From Skermanella sp. TT6 (GTDB lineage Bacteria; Pseudomonadota; Alphaproteobacteria; Azospirillales; Azospirillaceae): DNA of 64,000 nucleotides. The translations under genes and the position numbers were made by a program. Below are positions 38,443 to 47,448 of this stretch, in pieces. How positions within the stretch are numbered: position 1 is the stretch's first letter; each line of letters starts with the position of its first letter. Location of the stretch: NCBI RefSeq assembly GCF_016653635.2, contig NZ_CP067421.1, forward strand, positions 186,001-250,000, given 5' to 3'. Below the pieces are notes generated by a model that did not search any database, had not been told where the DNA came from, and worked only from the letters and a program-made list of their open reading frames with translations.

Positions 38443-40887
38443 ATGGGCAAGCGTAAACTGGTCGTCATCGGCAACGGCATGGCGGGCGCCCGCGCCGTGG
38501 AGGAAGTGCTCGCCCGCGGCGGCGCCGACCTGTTCGAGATCACGATGTTCGGCGACGAACCCTACGGCAACTACAACCGCATCCTGCTGTCCAACGTGCT
38601 GAACGGCAGCCAGGACCCGGCCGACATCGTCATGAACCCGCTGGACTGGTACCGGGACAACGGCATCACCCTGCACGCCGGGTCACCGGTGACCGATATC
38701 GACCGGTCGGCCAAGACGGTGCGGTCCGAGGCCGGCGTCCACATGCCCTATGACTATCTGCTGATCGCCACCGGCAGCCGCGCCTTCGTGCCGCCGATCG
38801 AGGGCATGACCGGCCCGGGCGGTAAGCTCCGGGACGGCGTGTTCGCCTTCCGCACGCTGGACGACTGCGACGGCATCATAGCGAGGGCCAGGGAGAGCCG
38901 GCAGGCGGCGGTGATCGGCGGCGGCCTGCTGGGCCTGGAGGCGGCGCGCGGCCTGATCAACCACGGCTGCCAGGTCCACGTGATCCATATCGGCAAGCAC
39001 CTGATGGAGCAGCAGCTGGACGCCCCGGCCGGCGCCATGCTGAAGGCGGCCATGGAGTCCATGGGCGTGCAGGTCCATCTTCAGAAATCCACCACGGCCG
39101 TGCTGGGCGACGAACGCGGCATCACCGGCCTCGCCTTCAAGGACGGCACAAGCATCGACTGCGACCTGGTCGTCGTCTCCGCCGGCATCCGGCCGAACGC
39201 GGAGATCGGCATGCGTTGCGGCCTGACGGTGGAGCGCGCCATCGTGGTCGACAACCACATGCGTTCGGTGGACGACCCCGACGTCTATGTCGTGGGTGAA
39301 TGCGCCCAGCACCGGGGCCGGGTCTACGGGCTGGTGGCGCCGCTGTGGGATCAGGCGAAGGTGTTCGCCGACCATGTCACCGGGCGCAATCGCGACGCCG
39401 CCTACCACGGCTCTAAGCTGGCGACCAAACTGAAGGTGATGGGCGTCGAGGTGGCCGCGATGGGCATCACCGAGCCGACCGAGGAACGGGACGAGGTCGT
39501 CCAGTTCACCGAGCCCAAGCGCGGCACCTACAAGAAGCTGATCGTCCGCGATGGCAGGCTGGTCGGCGGCATCCTGATGGGGGACATCAGCAAGGCGGCC
39601 TACCTGATGCAGGCCTTCGACCGGGACTCGCCCCTGCCGGACGAGCGGCTGTCCCTGCTGTTCGACTTGGGCGCTCCCGCCGAGAAGGTGACGCTGGAGG
39701 AGATGCCGGCCGAGGCCCAGGTCTGCAACTGCAACGGCGTGACCAAGGCCGCGATCGGCGCCTGCGTTTCCGGCGGCGCCCGCACCGCGTCGGCGGTGAT
39801 GAAGGCGACGCGGGCTGGCATGGGCTGCGGCTCGTGCAAGGGGTTGGTCAACGAACTGGTCGATTTCTACTGCGGCGGCGAGGCGGAGGAAGACCCCTCG
39901 GTCCACTACTATGTGCCCGGCGTGCCGCTCGCGACCCAGGACCTGATCGAGGCGATCCTCACCAACGACTTGAAGTCCGTGTCGTCGGTCTTCAAGGTGC
40001 TGGCCGGCGGCAAGGAGGATCCCGGCAGCAAGCCCGGGCTCGCCAACCTGCTGTCCACGATCTGGAAAGGCGAGTATGAGGACGAGCGCGACGCCCGCTT
40101 CATCAATGACCGCATGCACGGCAATATCCAGAAGGACGGCACCTTCTCGGTCGTGCCCGAAATGCCCGGAGGCGTCTGCACCCCGGACGAGCTGAAGCGG
40201 ATCGCCGACGTGGCGGTCAAGTACAACGTCCCCCTGGTCAAGCTGACCGGCGGCCAGCGCATCGACCTGGTCGGTGTGCCGCGCGACGACCTGCCTGGCG
40301 TCTGGAAGGATCTGGGCATGCCGGCCGGCCACGCCTGGGGCAAGAGCTACCGGACCTGCAAGTCGTGCATCGGCACCGATTACTGCCGCTTCGGGCTGGG
40401 CGACAGCATGGCACTGGCGACTAGGATCGAGAACCGATTCCGCGGCATCGACAGCCCGGGCAAACTGAAGCTTGCCACCGCCGGTTGCCCGCGCAATTGC
40501 TCCGAGGCCTACGTCAAGGACGTGGGCGCGGTCGCGATCGGCGACGGCAAGTGGGAGATCTATGTCGGCGGCGCCGCCGGCGCCCATATCCGCAAGGGCG
40601 ACCTGCTGTGCGTGGTCGGCAGCCACGACGAGGCCCTGAAGATCATGGGCCGCTTCATGCAGTATTACCGCGAGACCGCGAAATGGAAGGAGCGGACCTA
40701 CAGCTACGTCGAGCGCATCGGCATCGCCAAACTCCGATCCATCGTCGTGGACGACAGCGAGGGCATTGGCGAGCGCCTGGACAAGGCGATGCAGGAATCG
40801 ATCGACGCCTATCGCGATCCTTGGCTGGAAGGCCAGAATCCCGCCACCCCCAACCAGTTCACCTCACTTGTTCCAGCGGAGGGCTGA
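38443..40887 (+). CDS. nirB: nitrite reductase [NAD(P)H] large subunit
   Basis: 814-aa cytoplasmic sirohaem enzyme that reduces nitrite to ammonium. FAD and NAD domains: VVIGNGMAGARAVEEVL (residues 6-22) and AAVIGGGLLGLEAARGL. BFD-like [2Fe-2S] domain: CNCNGVTKAAI and GMGCGSCKGL. The sirohaem/[4Fe-4S] site uses CKSCIGTDYCRFG and AGCPRNCSEAYVKD. ATG 38443 follows GGAGAG by 6 nt; the frame is open to 38416 but without an ATG. NirD begins 3 nt after the stop. Confidence 0.95.
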   Translation: MGKRKLVVIGNGMAGARAVEEVLARGGADLFEITMFGDEPYGNYNRILLSNVLNGSQDPADIVMNPLDWYRDNGITLHAGSPVTDIDRSAKTVRSEAGVHMPYDYLLIATGSRAFVPPIEGMTGPGGKLRDGVFAFRTLDDCDGIIARARESRQAAVIGGGLLGLEAARGLINHGCQVHVIHIGKHLMEQQLDAPAGAMLKAAMESMGVQVHLQKSTTAVLGDERGITGLAFKDGTSIDCDLVVVSAGIRPNAEIGMRCGLTVERAIVVDNHMRSVDDPDVYVVGECAQHRGRVYGLVAPLWDQAKVFADHVTGRNRDAAYHGSKLATKLKVMGVEVAAMGITEPTEERDEVVQFTEPKRGTYKKLIVRDGRLVGGILMGDISKAAYLMQAFDRDSPLPDERLSLLFDLGAPAEKVTLEEMPAEAQVCNCNGVTKAAIGACVSGGARTASAVMKATRAGMGCGSCKGLVNELVDFYCGGEAEEDPSVHYYVPGVPLATQDLIEAILTNDLKSVSSVFKVLAGGKEDPGSKPGLANLLSTIWKGEYEDERDARFINDRMHGNIQKDGTFSVVPEMPGGVCTPDELKRIADVAVKYNVPLVKLTGGQRIDLVGVPRDDLPGVWKDLGMPAGHAWGKSYRTCKSCIGTDYCRFGLGDSMALATRIENRFRGIDSPGKLKLATAGCPRNCSEAYVKDVGAVAIGDGKWEIYVGGAAGAHIRKGDLLCVVGSHDEALKIMGRFMQYYRETAKWKERTYSYVERIGIAKLRSIVVDDSEGIGERLDKAMQESIDAYRDPWLEGQNPATPNQFTSLVPAEG

Positions 40888-40890
40888 ACC

Positions 40891-41280
40891 ATGTCCGATC
40901 GTTTCACCCTGGGTCCCCTGACCGGCCTTCCCGCCGGCGAGGGGCGCACCTTCAAGCTCGGCGACCGCCGCGTCGCCGTCTTCCGCACCAGGGACGGTGC
41001 AGTCTATGCCACCCAGGCGAGCTGCCCGCACCGGTCGGGACCGCTGGCCGACGGCATGCTGGGCGGCCACGCCCTTGTCTGCCCGCTGCATGACTGGATG
41101 TTCGACCTGAAGACGGGGAGTTCCCTGAACGGCACCTGCGGCATCAAGACCTATGTCGCCAGCGTCGAGCCCGACGGGAACATCACCGTGGAGGTTGACG
41201 ACGGTCCGGAAATCAATGCCAATCCCGCTGCCGGTCCCATGACATCCGACATCGGCACAGGCACGCCGCCGCCTAGCTGA
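40891..41280 (+). CDS. nirD: nitrite reductase [NAD(P)H] small subunit (Rieske type)
   Basis: 129-aa Rieske-fold partner of NirB. It keeps both ligand pairs, CPHRSG and CPLHDW, so it should hold a real [2Fe-2S] cluster; in some NirD proteins these residues are lost. It is the last gene of the narK-nasA-orf116-nirB-nirD unit, followed by a hairpin at 41419. Confidence 0.92.
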   Translation: MSDRFTLGPLTGLPAGEGRTFKLGDRRVAVFRTRDGAVYATQASCPHRSGPLADGMLGGHALVCPLHDWMFDLKTGSSLNGTCGIKTYVASVEPDGNITVEVDDGPEINANPAAGPMTSDIGTGTPPPS

Positions 41281-41418
41281 ACGTAATGAAGCATTGACCC
41301 TTTCCTCTCCATAGGACCGAAGAAGACATCAGGTCTAAAAAGGTTAGGGACTGCTGCGGGCCATAGCTTCCGGCTAAGTCGGTCCTCTGGTAGACGCCGC
41401 CAGCGCGACAAGGCAAAT

Positions 41419-41448
41419 CACGGCGTAGACGCCCAAATCTACGCCGTG
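41419..41448. terminator. hairpin between convergent nirD and glnII
   Basis: CACGGCGTAGA (41419-41429) pairs perfectly with TCTACGCCGTG (41438-41448) over an 8-nt loop. The two genes point toward each other and end at 41280 and 41457, so one strong hairpin could stop transcription from both sides. No long T run follows on either strand, so the type is uncertain. It lies 9 nt after the glnII stop. Confidence 0.6.
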
Positions 41449-41456
41449 GCAAACGA

Positions 41457-42503
41457 TCAGGCTGCAGCCGAAACGCCGGCTTCAGCACCCGTCGGGACGG
41501 ATGCAATCGTTTTCAGGATCCGGGAAGCGATCTGGTACGGGTCGCCTTGCGAATTGGGACGGCGATCTTCGAGATAGCCTCTATAGCCGTTTCTTACGAA
41601 GCTGTGCGGCACACGGATCGATGCGCCCCGGTCAGCGACACCGTAGCTAAAGGAGTGGATCGACTGCGTTTCGTGCTTGCCGGTCAGCCGCATGTGGTTG
41701 TCCGGTCCATAGACCGCGATGTGATCATCCCTGGCTTGTTCGAAAGCTGCCATCAGCCTTTCCAAGTATTCCTTGCCGCCTGTCTCGCGCAGATACGTTG
41801 TGGAAAAGTTGGCGTGCATGCCGGACCCGTTCCAGTCGGTGTCGCCGAGCGGCTTGCAGTGATACTCGACATCGATGCCGTACTTCTCCGTCAGCCGCTC
41901 CAGCAGATACCGGGCAACCCACATCTCGTCGGCGGCCCTTTTTGAGCCCTTTCCGAAGATCTGGAATTCCCATTGGCCCTTCGCCACTTCGGCGTTGATG
42001 CCCTCATGGTTGATGCCGGCAGCAAGGCATATGTCGAGATGCTCCTCAACGATCCTGCGTGCTATATCGCCGACCCTGCTGTAGCCGACGCCCGTATAGT
42101 AAGGACCCTGTGGTGCCGGATAGCCATTCTCGGGAAACCCCAGCGGCCGGCCGTTCTTGTAGAGGAAGTATTCCTGCTCGAATCCGAACCAGGCACCCTT
42201 ATCGTCCAGAATGGTTGCCCGCTTGTTCGACGGGTGCGGGGTTTCGCCGTCCGGCATCATCACTTCGCACAGCACAATGGCGCCATCCTTGCGTTCGCTG
42301 TCCGGAAAAATGCGGACCGGTTTCAGAACGCAGTCCGAACTGTTTCCCTCAGCCTGCATAGTGGAGCTTCCGTCAAAACCCCATAGAGGAAGCTGTTCAA
42401 GCGCGGGAAAATCAGCATATTCCTTGATTTGCGTCTTCCCACGAAGGTTGGGTACTGGAGTGTACCCATCAAGCCATATATACTCGAGCTTGTACTTTGT
42501 CAT
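41457..42503 (-). CDS. glnII: glutamine synthetase type II
   Basis: 348-aa GSII (eukaryotic-type) glutamine synthetase, which makes glutamine from glutamate, ammonium and ATP. The start MTKYKLEYIWLDGYTPVPNL is the rhizobial GlnII N-terminus; it is followed by LWGFDGSSTMQAEGNSSDCV, the catalytic WFGFEQEYFLY, the ATP loop NHEGINAEVAKGQWEFQIFG and the ligand region IRVPHSFVRNGYRGYLEDRR. The frame is open upstream to 42608, but those codons lie in the leader. Unlike GlnA-type (GSI) enzymes, GSII is not adenylylated, so control is at transcription; a RpoN promoter lies upstream. It takes up the ammonium produced by NirBD. Confidence 0.93.
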   Translation of the reverse strand: MTKYKLEYIWLDGYTPVPNLRGKTQIKEYADFPALEQLPLWGFDGSSTMQAEGNSSDCVLKPVRIFPDSERKDGAIVLCEVMMPDGETPHPSNKRATILDDKGAWFGFEQEYFLYKNGRPLGFPENGYPAPQGPYYTGVGYSRVGDIARRIVEEHLDICLAAGINHEGINAEVAKGQWEFQIFGKGSKRAADEMWVARYLLERLTEKYGIDVEYHCKPLGDTDWNGSGMHANFSTTYLRETGGKEYLERLMAAFEQARDDHIAVYGPDNHMRLTGKHETQSIHSFSYGVADRGASIRVPHSFVRNGYRGYLEDRRPNSQGDPYQIASRILKTIASVPTGAEAGVSAAA

Positions 42504-42539
42504 TGCCCGGTTTCTCTGAATCTGTTGATAGGATGCGAC

Positions 42540-42576
42540 AAAAAATCCTGGCGCGTGCCAAGGCGCCAAAGGCGCC
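42540..42576 (-). promoter_or_regulatory. possible attenuator in the glnII leader
   Basis: In the transcript, TGGCGC and GCGCCA (complement of 42568-42563 and 42554-42549) form a GC-rich stem followed after three bases by six U (42545-42540), which looks like an intrinsic terminator. An alternative hairpin uses GGCGCC twice (42576-42571 and 42567-42562) and cannot form at the same time. The layout would allow antitermination 40-60 nt before the glnII start. No ligand or protein is known for it. Confidence 0.4.
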
Positions 42577-42604
42577 CCCGGTCGACAAGGGCATAGATCT
42601 TTAA

Positions 42605-42619
42605 GCATTTACTGTGCCA
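42605..42619 (-). promoter_or_regulatory. RpoN (sigma-54) promoter of glnII
   Basis: Read on the minus strand, TGGCACAGTAAATGC has GG and GC ten bases apart and matches the sigma-54 consensus except A for the first T of TTGC. The start would be near 42593, about 90 nt before the glnII ATG. In rhizobia glnII is RpoN/NtrC-dependent, which fits. The IS1380 element begins 145 bp further upstream. Confidence 0.65.
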
Positions 42620-42892
42620 TTGGACCCGGAAGCTTCGCCTCAATCAGCAGAACTGAGGTCTAACCTCCACCCAATCTGGACCCAATCCTCATGTCGTGAG
42701 TCAGAGGCGCCGACAGTGCGGCGAAGGCGCTACGAGCACCGCGCGGAGTGGCGACGCTGCTAACCTGGATAATTCATGAGGGTCTGGCGGGGGCGAGTCA
42801 AAAGAGCGCAGCGGGGACGCCCAACGAATTGATTTCGTGTAGGATTTTAGTGTTCAGACAAGATCCACACGAAACCCGGAGGCGTTCCCGCC

Positions 42893-43309
42893 GTGACCAA
42901 CACTACAGGGTTCCTGCCCGGCTTGTCACCGGTGTGCGGCAAACCGGTGGTTGCCAAGTTTGACGCAGGACGGCTGTCCTCGGACAGCGGCGTCCTGCTG
43001 CTCGGCGAGATCGACCGGCGCCTGGGGATCAGCGAGCGTCTGGCCGGCTGCCTCCAGGACCGCCGGGACGCCGGGCGCGTCGTGCACAGCTACGCCGAGA
43101 TGATCCGCTTCCGCGCCCTGCTGATTGCCTGCGGCTATCCGGACGGCAACGACTGCGACGCGCTGCGCGCCGACCCGGCGTTCAAAATGGCGGTCGGCCG
43201 GCTGCCGGAGAGCGGGGCGGACCTGTGCTCGCAGCCGACCGTCTCGCGGCTGGAGAACACGCCGGGGCGCATCGCGCTGCTGCGCATGATGGCGGCGATG
43301 GTCGACCTG
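42893..43309 (+). pseudogene. IS1380-family transposase, N-terminal part
   Basis: 139 codons from GTG 42893 (GGAGG 12 nt upstream): MTNTTGFLPGLSPVCGKPVV, then RLSSDSGVLLLGEIDRRLG and PTVSRLENTPGR. The IS21 interrupts it at 43309. Joined to 47449-48378 through the ACCTG duplication it gives a continuous 448-aa protein, the normal size of the family. Confidence 0.88.
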
Positions 43310-43330
43310 TGTAAAGGGCGGATGAAGCTT

Positions 43331-45094
43331 GGTCCATCCGCATTCCCGGTGCACAAGCGGCAAGTGCATTTCCACGTCATATTTTCTCCGATGTCATGCG
43401 GCCTCCAGAACCCGATAGCGCAGCAGGTCGAAGCCGGCCCGCCCGCACATGGTACGCTTGATCGTCTTGAGTCGACTGACCTGACCTTCCACCGGGCCGC
43501 TGCTCCACGACAGCGACAACCCGGCCCGGACCGCCGCCAAGTCCCGTTTCAAGCCGCCGGCAAACCCGGTCAGCGCCGTTCCCTGCGCTGCCGCGAGCCA
43601 CGGATCCAATCCGTCGGCCCGCCTCTCTCGGACCATCGCGCGAAACTCCCGCGCCAGCGCGATCACCACGGCCAAGTCCGGCGATCCGGCGAGCAGGGCC
43701 TCGACGAACTTCCCTGCGGTCTCGTCGATCTCGTTGGCATCGGCCACCACCAGCCACGCCGCGCGCCGGCCGGAGGGCGCCTTCCAGGCGGTCGTAGACG
43801 ACTCCAGGTCGGCAGGCCCGGCACCGGTGCCCCGCAGCCGGCGCCGAACCCATTCCTGCACGGTCTTGGGTCGGCCCGAATAGCCCCGGTCGCGGATTTC
43901 CCGCCACAGCCGGGCGGTGTTGGTGCAGCCCTCGGCCCAGCGTTGCCGCAGGTACTCGGCATGGCGGTCGATTGTGCTCCCATAAGCCGGTTTGCTCCAC
44001 GACGGAGGCCGGCCCGCCCGCAACCATGTCCGGATCGTGGCGCGGTCCAGGCCAGTGCTGCGGGAGATAGCACTCTGCGACCAGCCGCGGGCGTGCAGTG
44101 CTGCGACTTCCTCGAAACGGGCCTGCCGCGCCGCCCGCTTGTCCAGCGTGCGCTGCTGGCTGCGGGGCAGAGGCCGGGGCTCCGGCGGAGCGTTGGGAAC
44201 CGGAACCGTCGTCACCGCCGTGGCTGCCTTGGTCGCAGTGCGGATGGCCCGGTGATGCCGGTCGAGAACGCCGGCCAGGGCGTCGCCGAGATTGCGCAGA
44301 AGATGCCAACGGTCAGCCACCTGGACCGCGTCCGGAGCTCCGGTCCGGGCGCCGTCGGCATAGGCACCGGCCCGGTCTCGGGCAACGATCTCCACGCCGG
44401 GGTGTGCCTTCAGCCAGGCGGCAACTGTTTCTCCGTCGCGATCGGGCAGCAGGTCGATGGGGCGGCTGCGCTCCAGATCGACGATGAGGGTGCCGTAGCG
44501 CCGGCCACGCCGCCAAGCCCAATCATCGATGCCGACGACGCGCGGGGTCGGTGCCACCGGGAGGGGAGCCGCCCGGATCAGGCGCAGCAGGGTGTCGCCG
44601 CTGACCGGCATGGCGAGGCGGTCCGCTAGGCGGGCGCCCGACTCGCCTCCGGCATGTAGGGCGATGCGGCGTTGCGCCTCGGCGAGGCGGACGGTCCGCC
44701 GAACCCTCGGCAGGGCCACCTCCGGCAGGCGCTCGGCGAAGATCCGGCGCGGGCATCTTGGGGCGGAGCAGCGAAAGCGACGGACCTGAAGCTCGAGATG
44801 GCCGATCCTCCCCTGCCAGGGGAGATCCCCAAGATGCCGGATGTAGCGGCTGTGGACGCGACGCGAGTGGCGCCGGCACAAGGGACAGGACGCCGTGGCG
44901 GCGCGAGCACGAACGGCGACGACAACACGATCAGGGCGGACGACGACCCGCTCAACCGCGAGACCGGCGGGCAGCAGGGACAGCAACGAACTGGACACGG
45001 AGAAGACGGCACTCTCGGGGGAAAAGCGTTTCCCCTCATATGGTTATCCTCACCCTCTGGCGCACTCGCCCTGCACCGGGAATGCGGATGGACC
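43331..45094 (-). mobile_element. ISL3-family element inserted in the IS21 end
   Basis: 1764 bp with perfect 23-bp inverted ends starting GGTCCATCCGCATTCCCGG (43331 and, reversed, 45094). It is flanked by a perfect 8-bp duplication TGAAGCTT (43323-43330 and 45095-45102), as expected for ISL3. Perfect ends and duplication point to a recent insertion. Confidence 0.95.
43394..44998 (-). CDS. ISL3-family transposase
   Basis: 534 aa, intact. N-terminal zinc-binding CPLCRRHSRRVHSRY; then the helix-turn-helix region; the DDE core with VVGIDDWAWRRGRRYG (first Asp), VADRWHLLRNLGDAL and, near the C-terminus, WSSGPVEGQVSRLKTIKR (Glu). A Ser/Arg-rich insert with GWSQSAISRSTGLDRATIRTW provides a second DNA-binding helix pair, usual in this family. 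Confidence 0.92.
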   Translation of the reverse strand: MSSSLLSLLPAGLAVERVVVRPDRVVVAVRARAATASCPLCRRHSRRVHSRYIRHLGDLPWQGRIGHLELQVRRFRCSAPRCPRRIFAERLPEVALPRVRRTVRLAEAQRRIALHAGGESGARLADRLAMPVSGDTLLRLIRAAPLPVAPTPRVVGIDDWAWRRGRRYGTLIVDLERSRPIDLLPDRDGETVAAWLKAHPGVEIVARDRAGAYADGARTGAPDAVQVADRWHLLRNLGDALAGVLDRHHRAIRTATKAATAVTTVPVPNAPPEPRPLPRSQQRTLDKRAARQARFEEVAALHARGWSQSAISRSTGLDRATIRTWLRAGRPPSWSKPAYGSTIDRHAEYLRQRWAEGCTNTARLWREIRDRGYSGRPKTVQEWVRRRLRGTGAGPADLESSTTAWKAPSGRRAAWLVVADANEIDETAGKFVEALLAGSPDLAVVIALAREFRAMVRERRADGLDPWLAAAQGTALTGFAGGLKRDLAAVRAGLSLSWSSGPVEGQVSRLKTIKRTMCGRAGFDLLRYRVLEAA

Positions 45095-45145
45095 TGAAGC
45101 TTCCCCGGATCGGGCGGGTGAATAATCCCCAGACGGTTTATCAGG

Positions 45146-46024
45146 TTATAGGTCGGTGTCTGGCTGGGCAGAGGTCATTTTCGGTGGTCGTCCCCGGCGG
45201 CGTGGTTGAGGTTGAGGGGCAGTGATGGATCGGGTTCGAGTGTTGTCCGGGATCAGGTCGGCGTGGCGGCGGAGCCGGTAGCTGGCTCCCCCGATCTGAA
45301 CGACAACGGCATGGTGTAGCAGGCGGTCCAGCAGCGCGGTGGCGACGACGGTGCCGCCGAAGACATCGCCCCATTCGGCAAAGCCGCGGTTCGAGGTCAG
45401 GATCATCGCGCCGCGTTCGTAGCGGGCATTTACCAGTTGGAAGAACAGGTTGCCGCCCCCCGGGATGACGGGCAGATAGCCGATCTCATCGACGATCAGC
45501 AGCTGGGGCCGGCACAGAAAGCGCAGGCGTTCGCGCAGGGTGCCCTCCCGCTCCGCCTTGGCGAGCGAACTGACGATGTCGGCCAGGGTGGCGAAGTAGA
45601 CCGAACGACCGGACTTGACCGCCTCGACACCGAGGGCCAGCGCCAGATGGGTTTTGCCGCAGCCGGGTTGACCGAGGAAATGGACCGCCTCGTGGCGATC
45701 GACGAAGTCGAGCTGGGCCAGCGCCATGATGCGGTCGCGGTCAAGCGAGGGCTGGAAGGAGAAGTCGAACCCGCCCAGGGTCTTGATGTTGATCAGCCGG
45801 CCCATCTTCAGCGCGGACCTGACGCGTCGCCCCTCCCGCAGGGTCAGTTCCTCGCCGAGCAGGGTGTCGATGGCCTCCAGGGCCGAGATCTCGCCGCGTT
45901 CGATCCGGCGCAGGATATGCTCCAGCACTTCGAGCGCGCGCGGCATGTTGAGACCGACCAGGTGAGCGCGGATGCGGTCGAGCGTGGCGGGGCTGGCCGC
46001 CGGATCGAGGGTGGTTGCGGTCAT
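45146..46024 (-). CDS. istB: IS21 helper ATPase IstB (copy 2)
   Basis: 292-aa AAA+ ATPase, the same as the copy at 15410 except for Gly in place of Glu in QIGGASYRL (one base). Walker A FLGQPGCGKTHLALAL, Walker B LLIVDEIGYLPV. Start ATG 46022-46024 overlaps the istA stop by 4 nt. Confidence 0.9.
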   Translation of the reverse strand: MTATTLDPAASPATLDRIRAHLVGLNMPRALEVLEHILRRIERGEISALEAIDTLLGEELTLREGRRVRSALKMGRLINIKTLGGFDFSFQPSLDRDRIMALAQLDFVDRHEAVHFLGQPGCGKTHLALALGVEAVKSGRSVYFATLADIVSSLAKAEREGTLRERLRFLCRPQLLIVDEIGYLPVIPGGGNLFFQLVNARYERGAMILTSNRGFAEWGDVFGGTVVATALLDRLLHHAVVVQIGGASYRLRRHADLIPDNTRTRSITAPQPQPRRRGRPPKMTSAQPDTDL

Positions 46025-47298
46025 GGGGCACCCTGCTGGCTGGCGAGACGGCGGCCGATCGCGTCGTAGATGGCCAGCGAACGGGGTGTCACCGTGCTGC
46101 CCCGAGGAGGCTCGGGCCTGGTCTCCTCCCGGGCCGTCCTGCTGTTGGCCGGCGGCGGCTGGGTACGGTGGCCGGGAGCGATCCGGCGCTGGCCGCGGCC
46201 TTCCTGTGCCGGATGGGAGGCGATGAGCATGCCGTCCTCCAGGATGTTGACCGCGCCGGCGGTAATCTGCACCTCGACGGTCCGCCGGCGGGTGCTGTCG
46301 GGCACGGAGTAGAGATTGCCGGCAACGGAGACCATGCCGTCGCGGGTGATGCGGCGCTCGAGTGCCAGCACGGTGTTGAAGGGACCGGCCGGGAGGGCCT
46401 TGAGGTGATCGCGCTCCTCGGCGAAATGCTCGACGACGACACGCTGGGTGGTGGCGTGCAGGCGAACGTTGGCGACCTGGTCCAGCCACTGGACGAACTG
46501 GGCATTCAAGTCGTCCAGATTGCGGAAGGTGCGGGCGAGGAAGAAGTCCTCCCGGACATAGCGGAAGGGCCGCTCCACCTTGCCCTTGGTCTGCGCCCGG
46601 TAGGGCCTGCAGGCCTTCGGCAGGAAACCGTAGCAGGCGGCCAGATCGAGGAGCTTGGCATTGTAGGCGATCCCCTTGGCCGGCTGGTCGGGGTCCTCGA
46701 CGTCACCGAGCACGGCGGTCTTCATGCGGTCATACAGGATCTGCTCGGGCACGCCGCCGAACGCCTCGAAGGCGGCGATGTGGCACCGGAGCACGGTCGG
46801 CAGATCCTGGCGGGCGACGAAGCGGGCCCACATCATGCGGCTGTGGCCGAGCACGATCGAGAACAGCCAGACGATCCGCTCGACGTCGGGCTGGTCGGTG
46901 AACACGGTCTTGAAGAAGGCGAAATCGACCTGGGCCTGCTTGCCGGGCGGTGTCTCGAACCGGCGCTCGAACTGTGTCTCGGGCCTGGGCCGGACGGTGC
47001 GCAGGAAATCCTTCAGCACGGTATAGCCGCCCTGGTAGCCGAGCGCGCGGATATCCCGGAGCAGACGTCGGCCGCTGAGTTCCGGGAAGGCCTGGAGGCG
47101 CTCCCGCAGGTAGGGTTCAAAGGGGCCGACAAGGGTCTGCCGCGGGGGCCGCGGCGTGTAGGCGGGCGGCTCCAGCCCATTGGCGATGTACTTGCGGATG
47201 GTCTTGCGATCCAGGCCGGTCCGGCGCGCGATTGCCGACACGCTCAACCCCTGGCGGGCGAGATCGAGAATCATGACGAGTTCCCCAAGTGTGACCAC
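46021..47298 (-). CDS. istA: IS21 transposase IstA (copy 2)
   Basis: 425-aa DDE transposase whose sequence is identical to the copy at 16285-17562. The identity, together with clean 5-bp target duplications at both sites, shows that the two IS21 copies separated recently. Confidence 0.9.
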   Translation of the reverse strand: MVTLGELVMILDLARQGLSVSAIARRTGLDRKTIRKYIANGLEPPAYTPRPPRQTLVGPFEPYLRERLQAFPELSGRRLLRDIRALGYQGGYTVLKDFLRTVRPRPETQFERRFETPPGKQAQVDFAFFKTVFTDQPDVERIVWLFSIVLGHSRMMWARFVARQDLPTVLRCHIAAFEAFGGVPEQILYDRMKTAVLGDVEDPDQPAKGIAYNAKLLDLAACYGFLPKACRPYRAQTKGKVERPFRYVREDFFLARTFRNLDDLNAQFVQWLDQVANVRLHATTQRVVVEHFAEERDHLKALPAGPFNTVLALERRITRDGMVSVAGNLYSVPDSTRRRTVEVQITAGAVNILEDGMLIASHPAQEGRGQRRIAPGHRTQPPPANSRTAREETRPEPPRGSTVTPRSLAIYDAIGRRLASQQGAP

Positions 47299-47448
47299 CC
47301 ACGCCCTCCCTCAATCGACTGAGGGGATTATGGGCCAAGGGCGGCTACACGGTTCCGAGGCGCCTGCTCCGGAGCCGTGCCGTTGCGTCAGCCTGGGGAA
47401 AGTTCATCCGCCCGATCTGAGGAGTATTCACCCGGCACTTACAACCTG

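Larger units (their letters stand above)
43310..47443 (-). mobile_element. IS21-family element, copy 2 of 2, itself interrupted by ISL3
   Basis: Flanked by ACCTG (43305-43309 and 47444-47448). The left end TGTAAAGGGCGGATGAAGCT begins at 43310 but is split after 21 bases by an ISL3; the rest continues at 45095. Without the ISL3 and one duplicate it is 2362 bp, the same length as copy 1 at 15346-17707, and has the same strand direction. It carries intact istA and istB. Confidence 0.92.

Noticed and set aside
38683-40626. 647-codon minus-strand frame inside nirB
   Set aside because: It is a shadow of nirB with biased composition (Ala, Asp, His, Val); NirB motifs are all on the plus strand.
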